5,517 nt of DNA, from assembly GCA_013331215.1 (NCBI GenBank), contig DUGU01000247.1:1-5517 (forward strand), read 5' to 3'. Under the pieces are notes generated by a model that had not been told where the DNA came from, made no database searches, and worked only from the letters and a program-made list of their open reading frames with translations. Both the position numbers and the translations under genes were made by a program. This document shows, piece after piece, positions 1-5,120 of the stretch (the first letter of the stretch is position 1; every line of letters starts with the position of its first letter). This stretch comes from Methanoregulaceae archaeon. GTDB lineage: Archaea; Halobacteriota; Methanomicrobia; Methanomicrobiales; Methanospirillaceae.

Positions 1-465
1 ACCGTGCCGCTCGCGGCGCAGAAGGACACGCTCCTCTCGATCAAGGAGGGCGCGGCCGGCAAGCCCCTGCTCGACGCGACGGGGCCGCTCGAGTCCGCCA
101 TCGGCGGCTCGGCCACGAAGTGCATGATCCTCTCCGAGGGATCGGCCGCGCAGCGTGCGCAGGCGATCCTGCCGGAGACGAAGGTGATCTGCGCGTTCAA
201 CAACATCAGCCAGACCTGGTGGATGCAGATCAAGGAGGCGATCGACTGCGACTGCCTGATCTGCGGCGACGACAAGGACGCCAAGGCGATGGTGACCCCG
301 CTGATCGAGAAGGTCCCCGGCATCAAGGTCGTCGACTGCGGCGCCCTCGAGCGGGCCAGCATCATCGAGAAGATCACGCCGCTCCTGATCGGGCTCAACA
401 TCCGGAACAGGTGCCAGTTCGGCGGCATCCGGATCACGGGCCTCGACAAGGGTCGCGTCTGCTAG
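1..465 (+). CDS. fno: F420H2:NADP oxidoreductase (F420-dependent NADP reductase), C-terminal part
   Basis: This enzyme moves hydride between NADP(H) and coenzyme F420 in the cytoplasm. The reading frame is open at the left edge, so the N-terminal NADP-binding Rossmann motif lies outside; 154 codons are visible and the stop is TAG at 463-465. Seen: a SEGSAAQRAQ stretch (visible residues 45-54) followed by KVICAFNNIS, then CLICGDDKDA (nt 256-285), then EKITPLLIGLNIRN near the end. From memory these line up in order with the Archaeoglobus fulgidus Fno segments SERSAAEIVAE, VPVCGDDDES and ESLTPLILNIMRFN. Fno is usually about 210-230 residues, so roughly the last two thirds are present. The next gene is an NADP-type alcohol dehydrogenase 49 bases downstream on the same strand, which fits a role in passing electrons from alcohol to F420. 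Family assignment is confident; physiological direction (NADPH to F420) is inferred from the neighbour. Confidence 0.9.
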   Translation, partial: TVPLAAQKDTLLSIKEGAAGKPLLDATGPLESAIGGSATKCMILSEGSAAQRAQAILPETKVICAFNNISQTWWMQIKEAIDCDCLICGDDKDAKAMVTPLIEKVPGIKVVDCGALERASIIEKITPLLIGLNIRNRCQFGGIRITGLDKGRVC

Positions 466-503
466 TATCGCCATTCGAACATCAGCAATCGGTCAAACAA
501 CAC

Positions 504-508
504 AAGGT
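504..508 (+). promoter_or_regulatory. Shine-Dalgarno site of the alcohol dehydrogenase gene
   Basis: AAGGT lies 6 bases before the ATG at 515 and supports that start. The 49-base gap between the reductase and dehydrogenase genes is visibly richer in A and T than the coding DNA on both sides, but I see no convincing BRE/TATA box in it, so co-transcription of the two genes is the simpler reading. Confidence 0.55.
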
Positions 509-514
509 ACCATC

Positions 515-1573
515 ATGAAAGGCTATGCAATGATTAAGAGTGGAGAAGCCGGCTGGGTGAACAAGGAAAAGCCGAAGTGCGGTCCCCGCGACTGTATCTG
601 CCGGCCGCTGGCCCTCGCGCCGTGCACCTCGGATATCCACGTCGTGTGGGAGAACGCGATCGGCGAGCTCCCCGGCCGCATCCTGGGGCACGAGGCCCTG
701 GGGATCGTCGACGAGGTCGGGAGCGAGGTCAAGCTCTTCAAGCCCGGTGACCGGATCATCGTGGGCGCCGCCACCCCCGACTGGGACAACGAGGCCGCCC
801 AGCGCGGGTTCTCCTCGCAGACCGGCGGCATCATGGGGGCCTACCACTTCACGGCACAGAAGGACGGCACCTTCGCTGAGTACTTCCACGTGAACCAGGC
901 GGACAACAACATGGCGATGCTCCCGGACGGCATGGACCCCGTCGCGGGCATCATGATCCCCGACATGATGACCACGGGCTTCATGGGCGCGGAAAACACG
1001 GGCATCCAGCTCGGCGCGGACGCCGCGGTCATCGGTATCGGGCCGGTCGGCCTGTGCGCCATCGGTGGCTTGAAGCTGCGGGGCGCCAGCAGGATCTTCG
1101 CCGTCGGGTCCCGCCCGACTCCCGCCAAGGTCGCGAAGATGTACGGCGCGACGGAGATCATCGACTACCATAACGGCGACACGGCCCAGCAGATCATCGA
1201 CCTGACCGACGGAGCGGGCGTTGACGCCGTCGTCGTCGCCGGCGGCGGCCCCGACATCCTGATGGACGCCATCAAGATGGCGAAGGCCGGGTCGAAGATC
1301 TCGAACTGCAACTTCTTCTCGGGGGCAGACACCCTGCCGATCCCCCGCCTCGACTGGGGGAGCGGCATGGCGAACAAGGACATCATCACCGGCCTGGCCC
1401 CCGGCGGACGGGTCCGCCTGGAGCGGCTGGCCAAGATGATCACCTATGGCCGCTTCGACCCGATGCCCATGGCGACGCACGTCTTCCACGGCATCGACCA
1501 CATCGAAGAGGCCCTTCTCATGATGAAGAAGAAGGCCGGGGACGTGATCAAGCCCGTCGTCATCTGCGAGTGA
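515..1573 (+). CDS. adh: NADP-dependent secondary alcohol dehydrogenase, zinc type
   Basis: It oxidises secondary (and probably primary) alcohols such as 2-propanol to ketone or aldehyde with NADP+. The 352-residue length equals that of the Thermoanaerobacter brockii / Clostridium beijerinckii enzymes and, from memory, the alignment needs no gaps. Catalytic zinc ligands Cys37, His59 and Asp150 are present, with Glu60 after His59 and the proton-relay pair Ser39/His42 (PCTSDIH). The Rossmann motif is GIGPVG (174-179). Gly198-Ser199-Arg200 and Tyr218, which bind the NADP 2'-phosphate in the T. brockii enzyme, are all conserved, so NADP rather than NAD is expected. There is no structural-zinc Cys cluster, as in this tetrameric subgroup. 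The gene sits directly after fno, giving an alcohol to NADP to F420 electron route known from alcohol-using methanogens. Pocket residues differ (Ala86, Tyr110, Phe267, Ala295). The subgroup is mostly bacterial, so ancient transfer is plausible. The F420-dependent luciferase-family alcohol dehydrogenase is a different protein. Confidence 0.95.
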   Translation: MKGYAMIKSGEAGWVNKEKPKCGPRDCICRPLALAPCTSDIHVVWENAIGELPGRILGHEALGIVDEVGSEVKLFKPGDRIIVGAATPDWDNEAAQRGFSSQTGGIMGAYHFTAQKDGTFAEYFHVNQADNNMAMLPDGMDPVAGIMIPDMMTTGFMGAENTGIQLGADAAVIGIGPVGLCAIGGLKLRGASRIFAVGSRPTPAKVAKMYGATEIIDYHNGDTAQQIIDLTDGAGVDAVVVAGGGPDILMDAIKMAKAGSKISNCNFFSGADTLPIPRLDWGSGMANKDIITGLAPGGRVRLERLAKMITYGRFDPMPMATHVFHGIDHIEEALLMMKKKAGDVIKPVVICE

Positions 1574-1637
1574 AAACTCCGTACGGGACGCACCTCGAAC
1601 GATCGTGCAGCACGGTCAGGGTCATGACGGTGGTGAC

Positions 1638-1660
1638 GGGGCCCCGCAGCGCGGGTCCCT
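1638..1660 (+). terminator. Imperfect hairpin after adh, possible terminator
   Basis: Nine-base arms 1639-1647 (GGGCCCCGC) and 1651-1659 (GCGGGTCCC) pair with one mismatch (C1642/T1656) around an AGC loop; G1638/T1660 can add a G-U pair. Four T residues occur only at 1670-1673, after a C-rich spacer. Archaeal termination depends mainly on U tracts, so this is a weak candidate located 65 bases past the adh stop. Confidence 0.25.
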
Positions 1661-1664
1661 CCCC

Positions 1665-1692
1665 CGCTGTTTTATGAGAATATCGCTGTTTT
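1665..1692 (+). promoter_or_regulatory. Candidate promoter patch with a 9-base direct repeat upstream of the PAS regulator
   Basis: The 262-base gap 1574-1835 holds no convincing gene. Its most AT-rich patch contains CGCTGTTTT twice (1665-1673 and 1684-1692, 19 bases apart) flanking TATGAGAATAT. TTTTATGA at 1670-1677 could serve as a degenerate TATA box, giving a start near 1700 and a leader of about 135 bases for the gene at 1836. The repeats could equally bind a regulator. There is no strong BRE, so this is a suggestion only. Confidence 0.25.
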
Positions 1693-1820
1693 CGACGCAC
1701 ACCCCGACGACGGCGCGCTCGTGTATGCGGGGCCGTGCAGGTCGTGAAAGTGATCATTGCAGGGTAGGACGACACGGATGATGACGCTCCCTCGGATGCC
1801 CGACGAACATTCTGCTGAGT

Positions 1821-1835
1821 GAAGGGAAGGGAAGG
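1821..1835 (+). promoter_or_regulatory. Purine-rich ribosome-binding tract before the PAS regulator
   Basis: A GAAGGGAAGGGAAGG tract runs directly into ATGATG. With the start at 1836 the last GAAGG touches the start codon, and the inner GGGAAGG (1824-1830) has a usable 5-base spacing. ATG at 1839 is in frame (second Met) only as codon 2 of the listed protein if read from 1836; the two cannot be separated from sequence alone. Confidence 0.4.
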
Positions 1836-2834
1836 ATGATGAACGCCCCGACGCGGTACCGGGAGCCGTCCGACCGGATCACGGCCCTACTCGAGCAACA
1901 CGCGCCCCGGGCGATCCCGATCCGGACGATCGCCCGGGAGCTCGGGATCGACCGAAAGACCGTCGCGAAGTACCTCGAGCTCCTTGCAGCGAGCGGGGAT
2001 GTGAGCTTGGAGCGGTTCGGCCAGAAGAAGCTCTACCGCCGGGCGCATCGCCTGCCCCTGCCCGAGGTCCTCCACCGCCTGCCGAACGCGCTCGTGATCC
2101 TGGACGGCGACCTGCAGGTGAGCATGGTGAACGCGAGCTTTGTGGCCACCCTCGGTATCCACCCCCCACGCAACCTGGTCGGCGCGCGGCTCCTCGACCT
2201 CGACCTCCCGGTCTTCTCGGAGCCGGCGGTCCGGCGGAACATCGAGCGGATCCACGGGGCAGAGACGTACCTCGACGAGATGCAGCTGATCGACGATGGT
2301 ACGGACCGGGTCTACCTCCTCGAATTCGCGCCGATCGTCACGCCGCCCGCCCGGCCGGGGGTCATGGTCAGCCTCCGGGACATCACCGCGACCAGAAAGG
2401 CCGAGGCAGCGCTGAAGAACGCGGAGCAGAAGATGGCAACCCTCTTCGAGACGGCTCCGTGCGGGATCGTGATCTTCACCGCCAGCGGCACTGTCCTGAA
2501 CGCCAACCCTACAGCACTCCGGGCCCTCGGGCTCCGCACATTCGAACAGCTGAGACCCGCAAGCATCTTTGCCCTGGTCGGGCCTCCGGAGACGCTCGAA
2601 GAGCTGATCGCGAAAGGGCGTGCGGCCGAGATCGAGCTGGCCATCGACTTCTACTGCATGAGGCGGGAGCAGGTCCCGTGCGCGAAGCCCGGCGGAGCCT
2701 CCTTCGACGCGGTCTTCACCCCGATCCGGCGCGACGGCGGTGGCGGTCCGGGCGAGTTCGCGATCCTGTTCAGAGACATCACGGAGGACCGGTACACGCG
2801 CAGAGATCTGGCTTCCCAGGAGATCCGGTCGTAA
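1836..2834 (+). CDS. HTH-PAS-PAS one-component transcriptional regulator
   Basis: A 332-residue soluble protein. A winged-helix/HTH domain spans about residues 13-70: PIRTIARELGIDRKTVAKYL (28-47) is a helix-turn-helix with the recognition helix near 39-50, followed by a wing ending in RFGQKKLYRRA. The first PAS domain is about 78-187, opening with LPNALVILDGDLQVSMVNASF and closing with VSLRDITATRKAE. A short linker helix follows, then a second PAS about 200-319, opening MATLFETAPCGIVIF and closing FRDITEDR. No histidine-kinase, GGDEF or receiver domain follows, so it probably binds DNA itself and senses a ligand or redox state through PAS. This HTH-then-PAS layout is common in Methanomicrobiales. 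There are no membrane segments. It sits between fno-adh and nadX-nadA; target genes are unknown, and control of either neighbour or itself is inference. No cofactor-binding residue is certain. Confidence 0.85.
   Translation: MMNAPTRYREPSDRITALLEQHAPRAIPIRTIARELGIDRKTVAKYLELLAASGDVSLERFGQKKLYRRAHRLPLPEVLHRLPNALVILDGDLQVSMVNASFVATLGIHPPRNLVGARLLDLDLPVFSEPAVRRNIERIHGAETYLDEMQLIDDGTDRVYLLEFAPIVTPPARPGVMVSLRDITATRKAEAALKNAEQKMATLFETAPCGIVIFTASGTVLNANPTALRALGLRTFEQLRPASIFALVGPPETLEELIAKGRAAEIELAIDFYCMRREQVPCAKPGGASFDAVFTPIRRDGGGGPGEFAILFRDITEDRYTRRDLASQEIRS
1906..1950 (+). repeat. Two overlapping, mutually exclusive perfect inverted repeats inside the regulator gene
   Basis: CCCGGGCGATC (1906-1916) is the exact complement of GATCGCCCGGG (1928-1938), an 11-base perfect inverted repeat with an 11-base spacer. 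CGATCCCGA (1912-1920) is the exact complement of TCGGGATCG (1942-1950), a 9-base perfect repeat with a 21-base spacer. The left arms share 1912-1916, so RNA could form only one hairpin at a time. They lie 70 bases into the coding region, over the HTH codons. It may be an intragenic operator or a leader-type switch, or simply an outcome of GC-rich codons. Confidence 0.4.
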
Positions 2835-2835
2835 C

Positions 2836-2841
2836 GGAGAT
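2836..2841 (+). promoter_or_regulatory. Shine-Dalgarno site of the short ORF at 2849
   Basis: GGAGAT is placed 7 bases before the ATG at 2849 and right after the stop of the PAS regulator (TAA 2832-2834). It is a better site than any found near the start of nadX, and it favours translation of the short ORF. Confidence 0.5.
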
Positions 2842-2848
2842 ATCCAGT

Positions 2849-3043
2849 ATGGCAATGATTGACGTACAGAGACGGACCGTGGCCGTCACGGACGCCCGGT
2901 ATGGAACCCGCGTGCAGATCGGCGAAGGATCCGTGAGAGGGACGATACCGCGCGCCTTCACGCGGCATTCGTTGGCGGAGAGGACCGCAGATCGTCCGTA
3001 CTGCGGGTCGGGCTCCTCGGCTGCGGCACTATCGGCCGCCTGA
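2849..3043 (+). CDS. Unrecognised 64-residue ORF between the PAS regulator and nadX
   Basis: I do not recognise this protein. It starts with ATG at 2849 (a second ATG is at 2855), 14 bases after the PAS regulator stop, behind GGAGAT. The first 45 or so codons favour G or C in the third position, as genuine genes here do; translated pieces are RRTVAVTDARYGTRVQIGEG and TIPRAFTRHSLAERT. The last 15 codons (about 2998-3043) overlap nadX in another frame and read as shadow sequence (GSGSSAAALSAA). It could be a small protein translationally coupled to nadX, the true N-terminus of a nadX product split by a frameshift, or a remnant. No signal peptide or membrane segment is evident. AspDH proteins of known families do not carry such an N-terminal extension, which argues mildly against a simple fusion. 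Confidence 0.4.
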   Translation: MAMIDVQRRTVAVTDARYGTRVQIGEGSVRGTIPRAFTRHSLAERTADRPYCGSGSSAAALSAA

Positions 3044-3756
3044 TCGCGGCCCACGCCGACGGCTTCGAGGTCGCGGCCCTCTACGACCAGGCGCCCGAGC
3101 AGGCGCGGGAGCTCGCAGGCCGCTGTGGAGGGGTAGCATACGACTCGTTCGCGGCCTTTGCCGGCTTTGATCTCGATCTCGTGGTCGAGGCCGCCTCGGT
3201 TCGGGCCGTGCGGGCCCACGGTGAGGCCGTGCTCGCGGCGGGCAAGGACCTGGTCGTGATGTCTGTCGGCGCGCTCGCGGACGCCGCCTTCCTCGCGCGC
3301 CTCCGCGAGGCGGCGATCGCGTCGGGCAGAAAAGTCCGTATCCCGAGCGGTGCCGTGATGGGGCTCGACAACCTCAAGGTCGGCCGCATCGGCGGGATCG
3401 ACCGCCTCGTCCTGCGGACCACCAAGAACCCGGCGTCGCTCGGCCTTATGGTCGCCGAACGAATGCTCGTCTTCAGGGGACGGGCCGAGGAGTGCGTAAA
3501 GGCCTATCCGAAGAACATCAACGTCTCGGCCGCGATCGCGCTCGCGGCCGGGCAGGAGCTCGAGGTCGAGCTCTGGGCAGACCCTGCTGTTGACCGGAAC
3601 GTCCACGAGATCTGCACCGAGGGCCCCTTCGGCGATGCGTATCTGCGGATCCGGAACGTGCCAAGCCCCGGCAACAGGGCGACATCGTACCTCGCAGCCC
3701 TCTCGATCCTGGCGCTGCTCCACGACCTCGGCGAGCCGATCGTGGTGGGGACGTGA
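2998..3756 (+). CDS. nadX: L-aspartate dehydrogenase (NAD synthesis), start codon unclear
   Basis: It oxidises L-aspartate to iminoaspartate with NAD(P)+, supplying quinolinate synthase. Reading from 2998 gives about 252 residues, close to the 236-241 of A. fulgidus and Thermotoga enzymes. Seen: Rossmann motif GLLGCGTIG (about residues 5-13), VVEAAS, PSGAVMGLDNLK, TTKNPASLG, YPKNINVSAAIALAAG, WADPAVDRNVHEI with the likely catalytic His at about residue 203, and RNVPSPGNRATSY near the end; all are family landmarks in the right order. The oddity is the start. The frame is open from 2863 (TGA at 2860-2862) but has no ATG, GTG or TTG before GTG 3181, which would delete the whole nucleotide-binding motif. 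The expected N-terminus falls on GTA CTG (2998-3003); a CTG start at 3001, a sequencing error, or a frameshift from the ORF at 2849 are possible. It overlaps nadA by 4 bases. Confidence 0.85.
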   Translation, partial: VLRVGLLGCGTIGRLIAAHADGFEVAALYDQAPEQARELAGRCGGVAYDSFAAFAGFDLDLVVEAASVRAVRAHGEAVLAAGKDLVVMSVGALADAAFLARLREAAIASGRKVRIPSGAVMGLDNLKVGRIGGIDRLVLRTTKNPASLGLMVAERMLVFRGRAEECVKAYPKNINVSAAIALAAGQELEVELWADPAVDRNVHEICTEGPFGDAYLRIRNVPSPGNRATSYLAALSILALLHDLGEPIVVGT

Positions 3757-4748
3757 CGTCGTCCGCACGACCCACGACTCCGGGCGAAATCCGCGAGGAC
3801 GTCCTCGTCCTCGCTCACAATTACGTCCGTCGCGAGGTCCAGGACTACGCGGACGTCGTCGGCGACAGCCTCGAGCTCGCCCAGGCCGCGGTCGAGAGCG
3901 AAAAACCGTATCTCGTCGTGGCCGGCGTGGACTTCATGGCCGAGACTGCCGCGATCCTGAACCCCGGGAAGTGCGTGGTCCACCCCGAGCCCCTCGCCCG
4001 GTGCTCGATGGCGGCGCGATTATCCGTCGCCGAGCTCGAGCGTGCCCGCGCCCGTCATCCCGGCGTCCCGGTCGTGGCCTACGTCAACTCGTCGGCCGCG
4101 GTCGAGGCCGTCTCCGATATCTGCTGTACCTCGGCGAACGCCGTCCGCGTGGTCGAGAGCCTCGATGTACCGCGCGTGATCTTCGCTCCGGACCGGAACC
4201 TCGCGGCGTACGTCGCGGCGCAGACGGGCGTCGAGGTGATCTCCGTGCCGGCTTTCGGCTGCTGCCCCACGCACCAGGCCCTGTCGAAGAGCGACCTCGA
4301 GGACCTGATCTGTATCCACCCGAAGGCCGAGGTGATGGTCCACCCGGAGACATCGCCGGCCGTCCAGGCCCTCGCTCACTTTGTCGGCTCGACCTCGGCC
4401 ATGCTCCGGCGCGTGCGGGAGACCGACGCCACGACCGTGATCGTCGGCACCGATATCTCGATCCTGTACCGGATGCGGAGGCTGGCGCCGGACAAGGTCC
4501 TCGTCCCGGCCTCGCACCTGATGGCCTGCCCCGACATGCGCATGGTTACCCTCGACCTCGTACGGAAGGCCGTGCAGACCCGCGAGCCCGTGGTCCGGGT
4601 CGATCCCGCAGTCGCGAACGGGGCACACAGGGCCCTCGAACGGATGCTCTCGGTTGACCGAGATGGCATGCGACCCACGTCACCGCAGCGAGATCTGCCA
4701 TCGGTCGGGCCCCTTCCGGCACCATTGGGAACCGGTGCTCGGCCGTGA
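3753..4748 (+). CDS. nadA: Quinolinate synthase
   Basis: It condenses iminoaspartate with dihydroxyacetone phosphate to quinolinate, using a [4Fe-4S] cluster. Start GTG at 3753 overlaps the nadX stop (GTGA), a translational-coupling arrangement. Cluster ligands are Cys84 (RCSMAA), Cys171 (CCPTH) and Cys259 (MACPDM). Active-site residues match the Pyrococcus enzyme with an offset of one: His22 and Tyr24 (AHNY), Ser39 (GDSLELA), Tyr110 and Asn112 (YVNSS), Ser127 (CCTSANAV), His197 and Glu199 (HPE) and Thr214 (GSTS). The GTE motif reads GTD (232-234). The family core ends near ALERML (294-299), as expected for about 300 residues. The protein then runs on to residue 331 through a Pro- and Arg-rich tail (from about 306) that resembles no family sequence, so the original 3' end was probably altered. 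nadC, the usual next gene, is not in the window. Confidence 0.93.
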   Translation: MTSSARPTTPGEIREDVLVLAHNYVRREVQDYADVVGDSLELAQAAVESEKPYLVVAGVDFMAETAAILNPGKCVVHPEPLARCSMAARLSVAELERARARHPGVPVVAYVNSSAAVEAVSDICCTSANAVRVVESLDVPRVIFAPDRNLAAYVAAQTGVEVISVPAFGCCPTHQALSKSDLEDLICIHPKAEVMVHPETSPAVQALAHFVGSTSAMLRRVRETDATTVIVGTDISILYRMRRLAPDKVLVPASHLMACPDMRMVTLDLVRKAVQTREPVVRVDPAVANGAHRALERMLSVDRDGMRPTSPQRDLPSVGPLPAPLGTGARP

Positions 4749-4761
4749 GGTGCGAAAGCGT

Positions 4762-4980
4762 ATGCCGAAAAGGACTATCCGGCCCACCTGTGAACGTTTT
4801 TCGATCACCCGGTTCGACGAGCGACTGAACCCGTCCCTTCTCATTCTCGACGTCGAGCAGAAGATCAGCATCGGCACGGCGGTCGTTGAGGGGAACCTCG
4901 AGCGTCACGGCGGGAAGGTAGTGGTTGAATCGACGCCGGGCAAAGGACCGACTTTCTTCTTCACCCTGCCGGCAGCCTGA
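4762..4980 (+). pseudogene. Histidine-kinase ATPase-domain remnant (C-terminal G2 box only)
   Basis: A 72-codon ORF starts with ATG at 4762, nine bases after a good Shine-Dalgarno sequence GAGGTG (4747-4752) that overlaps the nadA stop. Its last part, NLERHGGKVVVES then TPGKGPTFFFTLPAA (4891-4977), is the classic end of a HATPase_c domain: the HGG motif, the VES strand, the G2 box PGKGxTFFFTLP, then stop. The preceding IGTAVVEG looks like a decayed GTGLGLAIVKG. The phospho-accepting His, N box and G1 box are missing, and residues 1-35 (MPKRTIRPTC and on) match nothing I know. It cannot be an active kinase. Most likely it is the 3' end of a sensor kinase left by a deletion or rearrangement next to nadA. 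The intact ribosome-binding site leaves open that the fragment is still translated. Confidence 0.6.
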
Positions 4981-5025
4981 ATCGCGGACGATCGATTCGG
5001 TGATCCCGATAGAGGGCGCAACACC

Positions 5026-5042
5026 GCCTTCGCAGCGAAGGC
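5026..5042 (+). repeat. Perfect 17-base palindrome, hairpin
   Basis: GCCTTCGC, a central A, then GCGAAGGC: two perfectly complementary 8-base arms, 45 bases after the stop of the kinase remnant. It could fold as a 7-bp stem with a 3-base loop. No T run follows, so it is not a standard terminator; a protein-binding site or a chance palindrome are alternatives. Confidence 0.45.
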
Positions 5043-5105
5043 CTACAGACGATTGCCGATTCCCGACCTTCCGTGTCTTGGGATAGCGACGTCATCGGCG
5101 AGGTA

Positions 5106-5120
5106 CGAAACCTTATTTTC
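5106..5120 (+). promoter_or_regulatory. Weak BRE/TATA-like element
   Basis: CGAAACC followed by TTATTTTC resembles an archaeal BRE plus a degenerate TATA box, the most AT-rich patch in the right end. A transcript would start near 5140, but no clear gene follows within the window, so it may be a chance match or a leftover promoter. Confidence 0.2.

Noticed and set aside
482..1501. Long reverse-strand ORF opposite the alcohol dehydrogenase
   Set aside because: Its translation is Asp/Arg/Val-rich shadow sequence with no family, and the forward frame is an unambiguous 352-residue dehydrogenase.
3527..3550. Perfect 9-base inverted repeat (CGGCCGCGA / TCGCGGCCG) inside nadX
   Set aside because: It lies in Ala-rich codons (AAIALAAG) where GC-rich codon use readily makes such repeats; no regulatory reason at mid-gene.
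3181..3756. nadX starting at GTG 3181
   Set aside because: This would remove the nucleotide-binding motif GLLGCGTIG and about a quarter of the enzyme, although the homologous coding frame clearly extends upstream to about 2998.
1887..3768. Long reverse-strand ORFs opposite the PAS regulator and nadX
   Set aside because: Typical GC-rich antisense shadows; the forward strand carries clear HTH, PAS and aspartate dehydrogenase motifs.
3590..4657. 355-codon forward ORF overlapping nadX and nadA in another frame
   Set aside because: Dominated by Arg, Pro and Gly with no recognisable domain; the other forward frame encodes quinolinate synthase with all ligands.
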